Source of the DNA: JBHHXG01 sp046756985 | GTDB lineage: Bacteria > Pseudomonadota > Zetaproteobacteria > Mariprofundales > Mariprofundaceae | Reading direction: 5' to 3' | Assembly: GCA_046756985.1 (NCBI GenBank) | Contig: JBHHXG010000017.1 | Coordinates: forward strand, 1-28,448 | DNA: 28,448 nucleotides | Shown: positions 1 through 5,709 of the stretch, in pieces | Layout: every line of letters starts with the position of its first letter | Numbering within the stretch: the stretch's first letter is position 1 | Translations under genes and position numbers: made by a program | The notes under the pieces: generated by a model | What the model saw: only the letters and a program-made list of their open reading frames with translations | Told to the model about the DNA's origin: nothing | Databases searched by the model: none

Positions 1-224
1 ACTCTGGCAGTCACCACGGGATCCAGGACACCGCTGATCCTTTGTGTTTCCGTGTCGGCGATTGCGGTATCAAGACGGCTGATTTCAAGGTCGGGATGTG
101 TTGCCAGCACATGCTCCACAACATTAGCAAGCGACATGGGTTGTGCTGCGGCAGGGGTGGCAAATGTCAGCATCAGGGACAGAAAAAACAGACAGCCCGG
201 AAGCAAAGTGAGGCCACGCTGCAT
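1..224 (-). CDS. TolC-family outer-membrane efflux protein, 5' part only
   Basis: Translated on the minus strand from ATG at 224, the 74 visible residues start with a clear signal peptide (hydrophobic run LLPGCLFFLSLMLTF, then ATPAAAQ). They continue with MSLANVVEHVLATHPDLEIS and RLDTAIADTE, the usual opening of TolC-type outer-membrane factors, where the first long helix follows 'A...NNPDL..A'. The gene runs off the left edge. A GTG directly upstream (227) is an alternative start; a stop lies four codons upstream of the ATG. It diverges from a MarR regulator, the usual arrangement for a regulated drug or aromatic-compound efflux operon, so membrane-fusion and inner-membrane pump genes may follow outside the window. 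TolC family is inferred from the N-terminus only; the substrate cannot be told. Confidence 0.75.
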   Translation of the reverse strand, partial: MQRGLTLLPGCLFFLSLMLTFATPAAAQPMSLANVVEHVLATHPDLEISRLDTAIADTETQRISGVLDPVVTAR

Positions 225-281
225 CACGCTGTTTTCTCAGAAAGCGACAAATCGCATAAGAAATGAATCCACATATAGGCA

Positions 282-309
282 ATCATAGGTATAAAGTTGA
301 TTTAGTCAA
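282..309 (-). promoter_or_regulatory. Sigma-70-like promoter of the leftward TolC-type gene
   Basis: On the minus strand, TTGACT (plus positions 304-309) is followed after 16 bases by TATGAT (282-287). This is a good -35/-10 pair about 60 bases upstream of the ATG at 224. The -35 box lies inside the left-hand MarR-type operator repeat, so regulator binding there should block RNA polymerase. Seen in sequence; function is inferred. Confidence 0.5.
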
Positions 310-325
310 TTGTTGATATAGTCAA
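297..325. promoter_or_regulatory. Tandem MarR-type operator, two TTGA-N5-TCAA boxes
   Basis: TTGATTTAGTCAA (297-309) and TTGATATAGTCAA (313-325) are two 13-base boxes differing at one position. Each is palindromic at its ends (TTGA...TCAA), and they repeat every 16 bases. They lie in the AT-rich gap between the divergent TolC-type gene and the MarR gene and overlap the -35 of the leftward promoter. MarR-family dimers usually bind palindromes of this size in such intergenic regions and often repress both genes. Binding by the adjacent regulator is inference. Confidence 0.6.
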
Positions 326-348
326 CTAAATACCCTAGAGTGGGCCAC

Positions 349-810
349 ATGAATGTGGAATTGCCAATCCGCTTTGAAGACAGCCTCGGTTATCTTGTGC
401 ATCATTTGCTCTATACTTTCAGGCAGGGTATTAACCGCAAGCTTGAAGGCGCTGGCTACAATGTGCGGCATGAGGAGTTGGGCGTACTCATTGTGCTGAA
501 TCAGGAAGATGATCAGACACAATCCCAGCTTTCCGAATCGCTGGCCAAGGACAAGGCAGTCATCACGCGCCTGCTGAACAGGCTGGTCAAGGATGGGTTG
601 GTGGAACGCCGCCATGATGCAAAAGATCGCCGGATCGTGCGCGCCCGTCTGACCACAGCGGGCAAACAGACATCACAACGTCTCCTGCCAATGCTGTGGG
701 ATTTCATCAGCAAGGCGCTTGAAGGCGTCGATCAAAAAGAATTCAAAGACGCGTGCGGGGTCTTACAGCAGATACTTGCCAATCTCAGAAAACTGGGCAG
801 AGCTTGTTAA
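349..810 (+). CDS. MarR-family transcriptional regulator
   Basis: A protein of about 153 residues with the MarR layout: N-terminal dimerisation helices (LGYLVHHLLYTFRQGINRKL), then a winged helix. 'TQSQLSESLAKDKAVITRLL' is helix-turn-helix, 'NRLVKDGLVERRHDAKDRRI' is recognition helix and wing including the conserved D-x-R-x wing tip, and 'RLTTAGKQ' follows as usual. The start is ambiguous: ATG 349 has GAG eight bases upstream; GTG 340 adds three residues. It diverges from an outer-membrane efflux gene across a tandem TTGA-N5-TCAA operator, so it most likely represses that efflux operon and itself, released by a small aromatic or drug-like ligand. No cysteine pair suggests redox sensing. Family is certain, ligand unknown. 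Confidence 0.87.
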   Translation: MNVELPIRFEDSLGYLVHHLLYTFRQGINRKLEGAGYNVRHEELGVLIVLNQEDDQTQSQLSESLAKDKAVITRLLNRLVKDGLVERRHDAKDRRIVRARLTTAGKQTSQRLLPMLWDFISKALEGVDQKEFKDACGVLQQILANLRKLGRAC

Positions 811-846
811 CAGAGCTTTATCATTTACATCACTGGCAGTCAGGCT

Positions 847-1407
847 TTATGCCCGTTCGATGTATTCTCCGGATTCAGTATTCACCTTGATGGCCGTGCC
901 GGCTTCCAGATACGGCGGCACCATGATCGAAGCACCGGTTTCCAGCCTGGCCGGCTTGTAGGAACCGGTGGCTGTCTGTCCCTTGATGGCGGCATCACAT
1001 TCTACAACGGTCAGCACCACAGTCTGGGGCAGGCGCACATTTAATGGCCGTTCCTCATGAAATTCGATCTCGACCTGCATTTCCGGCAGCAAATAGGGCC
1101 TGGCTTCTTCGAGCATGTCTTCGCCAAGCGTAATCTGGTCGTAGGTTTCCATATCCATAAAGTGAAAGCTGCCGGCATCTTCATACAGATACTGCATGGT
1201 GCGCTGACTCAACACGGCGCGTTCGACCCGCTCGGTGGAATTGAAGCGCTTGTTGGTCTTGTTTCCCGTCTCAATATTGCGCATTTCAACCTGCATGCAG
1301 GCAACACCCTTACCCGGCGTGACATGCTGGGTTTTCATCACGCGCCAGAGCGCATTGTCCACCTCAAGCACCATACCGGTACGGATCGTCGTAGCATTGA
1401 TTTGCAT
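847..1407 (-). CDS. efp: Elongation factor P
   Basis: Full-length EF-P, 186 residues, with the three OB-like domains of the family. It binds between the P and E sites of the ribosome and relieves stalling at polyproline runs. The modifiable loop reads HVTPGKG with lysine 33, matching the lysine that EpmA/EpmB beta-lysylate in many proteobacteria; it is not the arginine of the rhamnosylated (EarP) class. The C-terminal signature TGASIMVPPYLEAGTAIKV is intact. The start is supported by AGGAGG (minus strand, plus 1415-1420) seven bases before ATG. No modification enzyme gene is in the window. It diverges from an unrecognised gene and converges on the MarR gene, with only 36 bases between the stops. 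Confidence 0.97.
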   Translation of the reverse strand: MQINATTIRTGMVLEVDNALWRVMKTQHVTPGKGVACMQVEMRNIETGNKTNKRFNSTERVERAVLSQRTMQYLYEDAGSFHFMDMETYDQITLGEDMLEEARPYLLPEMQVEIEFHEERPLNVRLPQTVVLTVVECDAAIKGQTATGSYKPARLETGASIMVPPYLEAGTAIKVNTESGEYIERA

Positions 1408-1467
1408 CGGCCTGCCTCCTGCGACACACTTTTGGCCAGCGGTAAATGCCTGCCAGCGAGGCCCGCG

Positions 1468-1496
1468 AACATAGCGACATCGGGTTTATCCCGCAA
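1468..1496 (-). promoter_or_regulatory. Possible efp promoter
   Basis: Minus strand: TTGCGG (plus 1491-1496), a 17-base spacer, then TATGTT (plus 1468-1473), about 60 bases upstream of the efp start and its AGGAGG ribosome binding site. The -35 is weak (TTG only) and the -10 matches consensus at four of six positions. It lies in the divergent efp/1524 gap where a promoter is needed. Confidence 0.35.
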
Positions 1497-1523
1497 GCAC
1501 ACCTGGAATAGCGTGGTTTTTTC

Positions 1524-2339
1524 ATGACAGACTCATCATCAATCACATTGCAGGAAGCGATGGATCAGCTTGTGCAGGCTGATGTGGCCGGAGATGCCGG
1601 TCGTACCCGGCATGTAGATCATTGCATGGAAGTGCTGGCTGAATATCTGCTGCAGTGCTCTGATCTTTTCCAGGATGCCGAAATGCAGGAAGAGACGCCA
1701 ATTCTGGACTGGGAGCAGGGGCTGGATACCCATATGGAGGAGCTGTTCGAGGGCGACATTGCGGCGGTTCCCGATCTGGGCAATGTGCCGCTGGCGAAGC
1801 TTGATCCGGAGCATATACGGGATTTTCTTGCCTGGTTCATGTTGCGCGAGGTCGCTGCGGACAGCGATATCATTGGAACCTATGCTGCGACCTTGCGCGC
1901 ATGGTTTGGTTTTATGCATGAAAAGGGATGGTGGGATGATACTACAAGAATGAGCTTTCTGTCCGTACTGGCCGAGGTCGAGCCGGATGCGGTTCGTGCA
2001 GCCAAGGCTGCCCGCGTCCTCTTTCATTTTGTGCGCCACGGCGGCGGTGTGCCGCCACGCCTGCGTGGGCAGCGTTTTTCACGCTTTGTTGAAGGCCATG
2101 CCCGCATTGCAGCGATCGATGCCGCGCATGTCTGGTTCCGCTTTGATAGTCAGGATGTCGAGATCGGCCCAATCGCATTGCCAAAGATCATTCTTGAATT
2201 GTTGCAGGCGGGTGATGTGCTTGATATCGAGCTCGGCCTGCGCGGCGATGTCTGGATGATCGTGGATATCGGCCCGCTTTACCCGGGTTGTATTTATATG
2301 GAAGCCGAGGAATTTGAGTTTACAGAAAAGGCCTCATAG
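1524..2339 (+). CDS. Hypothetical two-domain protein, recombinase-core-like helical part plus beta-rich C-terminus
   Basis: 271 residues, no signal peptide or membrane segment, so cytoplasmic. Function not recognised. Residues about 90-140 (LDPEHIRDFLAWFMLREV, then IGTYAATLRAWFGFMHEKGW) resemble the SAM-like helical core-binding domain at the N-terminus of tyrosine recombinases, but no catalytic domain (R...H-x-x-R...Y) follows. Residues about 175-270 form a beta-rich domain with 'LPKIILELLQAGDVLDIEL' and 'VWMIVDIGPLYPG', similar in pattern to small OB/SH3-like domains. The N-terminal 80 residues are acidic and helical. It diverges from efp across 116 bases. The ATG at 1524 has only a weak ribosome binding site. 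It is a real gene by length, codon pattern and domain-like composition; any role in DNA binding is speculation. Confidence 0.85.
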   Translation: MTDSSSITLQEAMDQLVQADVAGDAGRTRHVDHCMEVLAEYLLQCSDLFQDAEMQEETPILDWEQGLDTHMEELFEGDIAAVPDLGNVPLAKLDPEHIRDFLAWFMLREVAADSDIIGTYAATLRAWFGFMHEKGWWDDTTRMSFLSVLAEVEPDAVRAAKAARVLFHFVRHGGGVPPRLRGQRFSRFVEGHARIAAIDAAHVWFRFDSQDVEIGPIALPKIILELLQAGDVLDIELGLRGDVWMIVDIGPLYPGCIYMEAEEFEFTEKAS

Positions 2340-2359
2340 GCGGATCACGGCCTGTTTCA

Positions 2360-2388
2360 TTGAATTTTCATCTTTGAGGGCATATCTT
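2360..2388 (+). promoter_or_regulatory. Promoter-like element directly before the first small copper-type protein gene
   Basis: TTGAAT (2360-2365), a 17-base spacer, then TATCTT (2383-2388); each hexamer matches consensus at four of six positions. Transcription would begin about at the A of ATG 2395, predicting a leaderless mRNA, in keeping with the absence of a well-placed Shine-Dalgarno sequence. The -10 is embedded in an inverted repeat GGCA-tatct-TGCC (2379-2391), a possible operator. Confidence 0.4.
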
Positions 2389-2394
2389 GCCGAC

Positions 2395-2811
2395 ATGTTG
2401 AATAAACGCGCGCTTCGTCGCATGGGTTTTGGTTTCATAGCAGTGTTTACCGTGCAGTTGCTGGTAGCCAGTTTCTGTGCCGTACCGGCCAGTGCCCATG
2501 TTGCCATGGTGTCGCATCAATCTGCATCCTTGCAGGGTATGCAGGGCATCTGCAGCAAAAACATGCCTGTTCAAATGTCTGCAGATCAGATGGCCATGCA
2601 GCATCAGGTATGTGCCCACTGTGACATGCCGGATCTGGCGTATGGCAATGTTGCTGTCGCTGCAGATGCTAAAGTGCTTGCCCATGCAACACTATTGACG
2701 ATTCCGGTTTCGCAGACGCCGGAACATGCAGACATGCTGCGCATGCGGATTCTCGCACCACCGCGAAGCTCGACCCTTCTTTTTACAAACACACAACGCA
2801 TTCTTATCTGA
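2395..2811 (+). CDS. Small secreted Met/His/Cys protein, CopL/DUF2946-like
   Basis: 138 residues from ATG 2395. The reading frame is open back to 2314, but only this start gives a proper signal peptide: MLNKRALRRM, a hydrophobic core to about residue 27, then VPASA-H. The mature part carries candidate Cu ligands: Cys53, the Met-rich stretch MPVQMSADQMAMQHQ, and a C72-x2-C75 pair (VCAHCDMPD). It ends in PPRSSTLLF, the Pro/Leu-rich tail typical of small proteins annotated CopL or DUF2946 at the head of copper operons. It lies just upstream of cusCBA and could bind copper in the periplasm or act as a cis leader for the operon, as described for copL of Xanthomonas. Assignment rests on composition and context; an exact family match is uncertain. 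Confidence 0.68.
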   Translation: MLNKRALRRMGFGFIAVFTVQLLVASFCAVPASAHVAMVSHQSASLQGMQGICSKNMPVQMSADQMAMQHQVCAHCDMPDLAYGNVAVAADAKVLAHATLLTIPVSQTPEHADMLRMRILAPPRSSTLLFTNTQRILI

Positions 2812-2831
2812 TTTCTTCTGCTGCTGATATG

Positions 2832-2867
2832 CCGCATCGCTGATGCGGTACGTGGCGTGTTCGCCAC
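2832..2867 (+). other. Two tandem stem-loops ahead of cusC
   Basis: CCGCATC-gct-GATGCGG (2832-2848), a perfect 7-bp stem with a 3-base loop, is followed three bases later by GTGGCG-tgtt-CGCCAC (2852-2867), a perfect 6-bp stem. They fill the gap between the small copper-type protein and the AGGAGG of cusC (2881-2886). No U-tract follows, so they are not classical terminators. RNA processing, transcript stabilisation or attenuation are all possible. Confidence 0.6.
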
Positions 2868-2892
2868 TGATATTCCAGGCAGGAGGAGATAT

Positions 2893-4197
2893 TTGAAATA
2901 CGTTAGTTTTCTTTATGGGGCACTGGCCCTGTGGTTGCTGATGCCGGTTTCCGGACAGGCAGCCGGAACATTAAGTCTTGAACAGGCTGAACAGATGGCG
3001 CTGCATAATAACCCGGCACTTGCCGCAGCCGGCAAACAGGCCGAGGCCATGGCGGCCATTCCTTCGCAGGCGGGAAGCCTTCCCGACCCGAAATTGTCAT
3101 TCAATGCAATGAATCTGCCAGTGGATTCCTTTTCCACCACGCAGGAAAATATGACCCAATTGCAAGTGGGTATATCCCAGGCTATTCCGTTCCCCGGTAA
3201 GCTTGGCCTGAAAGCCGAGGCTGCTGAACGCATGGCGGCCGCGGCACTTCAGAATCGGCAGGAATTCCAACTGGCACTGCTGCGCAATACCCGTATTCAC
3301 TGGTGGAACCTGGCTTATCTGGACAAGGCGCTGTCTATCATTCGTTACAATCAGGATTTGCTGCGCAATCTGGTAAAAATCGCTGAAACTAAATACAAGA
3401 CCGGCAAAGGCCTGCAGCAGGATGTACTACTGGCACAGCTGGAGTTGTCCAAGTTACTGGAACGCGAATTAAAAATTCAGGCGGCGCGGGAGCGCGAATC
3501 CGCCACGCTCAATTCACTCCTGGGCCGTCCGGCCGATACCGTTATTGTGCTCCCCCGTCAGAGTGAGCACAACCTGGAAGCGACGCGTGTGGATAACGCT
3601 GCACTCAAAAAGTGGGCAAGGGAGCACCGGCCGATGCTACTGGCTATGGCAGACCAAGTGGATGCGGCAGATGCTCTGGTAGCGCTGGCCGAAAAGGACT
3701 ATTACCCGGACTTTAATATCGGTGCTGCCTACGGGCTCCGCTCCGGCATCAATCCAGTCAACAGGAACCCCCGTCCGGACTTCGCATCCATCATGCTGAC
3801 CATGAGTGTGCCGCTGTACAGCGGCAGCAAGCAGGACAAGGCGGTGGATCAGCGCATGGCTGAGAAGGCCCGTGCTCAATTCTCACGGGAAGATGCCGCC
3901 AATCAGGTGGAGGCAGAGATTGATTCCGCTGCCTCTGATCTACGTATCGCCCGTAATCAGGTGGCATTATTTGAAAAGGGCATTCTGCCCCAGGCCCGGC
4001 AAACCACCGCCTCCATGCTGGCCGGCTATCAGGTGAACAAAGTGGACTTTCTCAATCTGGTACGCGCGCAGCTCAGCGAGTTCAACACAGATATACAGTA
4101 CTGGCAGCAGATTTCGCTGGCCCATCAGGCCGAAGCGCGTCTGGCCGCTGCCGCAGGTAAGGAACACTTAAACAGGGATGTCATCAATCATGAATAA
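2893..4197 (+). CDS. CusC-like outer-membrane channel of the copper/silver efflux system (TolC family)
   Basis: About 434 residues from TTG 2893, chosen because AGGAGG (2881-2886) sits six bases upstream and translation then starts with a signal peptide (KYVSFLYGALALWLLMPVSGQAA). A GTG at 2857 would place the ribosome binding site inside the gene. Two TolC repeats follow: 'LSLEQAEQMALHNNPALAA' opens the first, and the second half has the usual 'ALVALAEKDYYPDFNIGAAYG' strand and 'FLNLVRAQLSEFNTDIQYW' helix. The trimer should form the outer-membrane/periplasmic tunnel docking on CusA and CusB, the next two genes. Its stop overlaps the cusB start by eight bases, so translation is coupled. The substrate (Cu/Ag) is inferred from the neighbours. 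Confidence 0.87.
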   Translation: MKYVSFLYGALALWLLMPVSGQAAGTLSLEQAEQMALHNNPALAAAGKQAEAMAAIPSQAGSLPDPKLSFNAMNLPVDSFSTTQENMTQLQVGISQAIPFPGKLGLKAEAAERMAAAALQNRQEFQLALLRNTRIHWWNLAYLDKALSIIRYNQDLLRNLVKIAETKYKTGKGLQQDVLLAQLELSKLLERELKIQAARERESATLNSLLGRPADTVIVLPRQSEHNLEATRVDNAALKKWAREHRPMLLAMADQVDAADALVALAEKDYYPDFNIGAAYGLRSGINPVNRNPRPDFASIMLTMSVPLYSGSKQDKAVDQRMAEKARAQFSREDAANQVEAEIDSAASDLRIARNQVALFEKGILPQARQTTASMLAGYQVNKVDFLNLVRAQLSEFNTDIQYWQQISLAHQAEARLAAAAGKEHLNRDVINHE

Positions 4198-5650
4198 GAA
4201 TCTTTTATTTATTGTTACTGCTCTCGGCCTTGGTTTGGCCGGTGGCTATTTTATGTTTGGCCTGCAACAGACTCAGCAAGATGGCAGAGTTGCAGAATCC
4301 GGAACCAAAGGGGATGGGCCATGTGTCGGTGGTGCGCAGCCTTTGGTGTGGCGCAACCCGATGAATCCTGTCATTACCAGCCCGACCTTTACAAAGGATT
4401 CCATGGGTATGGATTACATCCCTGTTTGTGCCGAAGAAACCACAGGCGCTGGCAGCGCGCCGGCCGGCACGGTGAAGATTGATCCGACGGTGACACAGGA
4501 TATCGGCGTGCGTGTGACCAGGGCAGTGCAGAAGAATCTGTCCCGGGAGATCACAACCATTGGCCGCATTACTTTCGATGAAACGAAGTTGGTGACCCTG
4601 CATCCGAAGGTGGATGGCTGGGTAGACAAGCTGTTTGTTGATAAAACCGGCGAGAGTGTGAAGCAGGACACCATGCTGCTCTCCTTTTATTCACCGCAGC
4701 TGGTAGCGACACAGGAGGAGTATCTGCTGGCGCTGTCCAACTGGCAGCAGCTTAAAGACAGCCCTTATGCAGATATCCGCGATGGTGCCAGGCGTCTATT
4801 GGATTCCTCCCTCGATCGACTGCGCTTCTTCGATGTGGCTGACCATCAGATCAAGGAATTGCAGAAAACGCACAAGGTGCGCAAAAGCATGCATATCCAT
4901 GCCCCTGCAGCGGGTGTTGTAACTCAAATCGGCGTGCGTGAAGGCGCGCATGTCACCCCCATGTCTGAATTGTATCAGATTGCAGATTTGTCTCGTGTGT
5001 GGGTGCTGGCCGATCTGTATGAGTATGAAATCTCATGGGTAAAGGTTGGTGATGAAGGAAGGCTCCGCATTGCATCGCTGCCCGGCCGCGATTTCACCGG
5101 GCACATCACTTACATTTATCCCTATCTGGACCCCAAGACCCGTACCAACAAGGTGCGTATCGAGTTTGACAATGCCGAGGGTCTGCTCAAGCCGGATATG
5201 TTCGGCGATGTCGCCATTTCAGCCGGTAGGGTCAAGTCCGGCGTATTTGTTCCTAGGGAATCAGTGCTGATCACTGGCAAGAAGGCGCATCTGTTTGTGC
5301 AGACAGAACCGGGTCGTTTTGAACCGCGTACGGTCAGGACAGGTGCCAGCACGGATGGACTGTTTGAAATACTTGAAGGGTTGGAGGCAGGGGAACTGGT
5401 GGTTTCCAGTGGCCAGTTCCTGATTGACTCCGAATCCTCGATTCGTGAGGCCGCTGCCAAAATGATTGCGCCGAAATCCAAAACCACAGAGGCACAGAGC
5501 TCCAAAGAAATGAAGGGCATGGCAATGGAGGGTATGCCCATGGATGATCATTCGGCAAGCCGCCCGAAGGGTAAAGGATCGGAAGTCCCGAACCACATGA
5601 AGATGGATGGCATGAACATGGATCATATGCAAATGGAGAAAACAAAATGA
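4190..5650 (+). CDS. cusB: CusB-like periplasmic membrane-fusion protein with Met/His-rich tail
   Basis: About 486 residues. ATG 4190 gives a clean membrane anchor/signal (NKNLLFIVTALGLGLAGGYFMFG); ATG 4178 adds four residues. Near residue 55 is the heavy-metal-binding segment of CusB-type proteins (WRNPMNPVI, then KDSMGMDYIP), whose methionines bind Cu(I)/Ag(I). The barrel-sandwich and helical hairpin region follows (VDGWVDKLFVDKTGESVKQ; SFYSPQLVATQEEYLLAL), then beta-barrel domains with 'GVFVPRESVLITG'. The last 50 residues are a Met/His-rich tail (MKGMAMEGMPMDDH; MKMDGMNMDHMQM), an extra metal-binding arm absent from E. coli CusB. It bridges CusA and the outer-membrane channel and is thought to hand metal to CusA. 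Its stop TGA overlaps a 20-codon open frame leading to cusA. Confidence 0.92.
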   Translation: MNKNLLFIVTALGLGLAGGYFMFGLQQTQQDGRVAESGTKGDGPCVGGAQPLVWRNPMNPVITSPTFTKDSMGMDYIPVCAEETTGAGSAPAGTVKIDPTVTQDIGVRVTRAVQKNLSREITTIGRITFDETKLVTLHPKVDGWVDKLFVDKTGESVKQDTMLLSFYSPQLVATQEEYLLALSNWQQLKDSPYADIRDGARRLLDSSLDRLRFFDVADHQIKELQKTHKVRKSMHIHAPAAGVVTQIGVREGAHVTPMSELYQIADLSRVWVLADLYEYEISWVKVGDEGRLRIASLPGRDFTGHITYIYPYLDPKTRTNKVRIEFDNAEGLLKPDMFGDVAISAGRVKSGVFVPRESVLITGKKAHLFVQTEPGRFEPRTVRTGASTDGLFEILEGLEAGELVVSSGQFLIDSESSIREAAAKMIAPKSKTTEAQSSKEMKGMAMEGMPMDDHSASRPKGKGSEVPNHMKMDGMNMDHMQMEKTK

Positions 5651-5709
5651 ATCTACTTATTTTCTCTCTGTCCCTCTGTGCCTCTGTGGTGAAAGGTTCT
5701 CTGTCATGA
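5647..5709 (+). CDS. Possible 20-residue coupling peptide between cusB and cusA
   Basis: An open frame of 20 codons (MNLLIFSLSLCASVVKGSLS) starts in an ATGA overlap with the cusB stop and ends in an ATGA overlap with the cusA start. Ribosomes could therefore reinitiate from cusB through to cusA. It has no ribosome binding site of its own, and its sequence is dictated by the CTCTGTG repeat beneath it. The continuity may be accidental. Low confidence as a gene. Confidence 0.18.
   Translation: MNLLIFSLSLCASVVKGSLS
5661..5696 (+). repeat. CTCTGTG-type repeat directly upstream of cusA
   Basis: A pyrimidine-rich segment in which CTCTGT recurs three times (5666, 5675 and 5682 regions), ending in CCTCTGTGGTGAAAGG. 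It fills most of the cusB-cusA gap, and its last bases (AAAGG, 5692-5696) are the only Shine-Dalgarno candidate for cusA, nine bases before ATG 5706. Sequences of this look, whose reverse translation reads SPQRHRGTER, are familiar from recall as short repeats in front of unrelated genes in many environmental bacteria. A degenerate relative lies before mpl in this window. Confidence 0.45.

Noticed and set aside
42..288. Two overlapping plus-strand open frames at the left edge
   Set aside because: They are antisense to the TolC-type gene, whose minus-strand translation has a signal peptide and family motif; the plus-strand products look like nothing.
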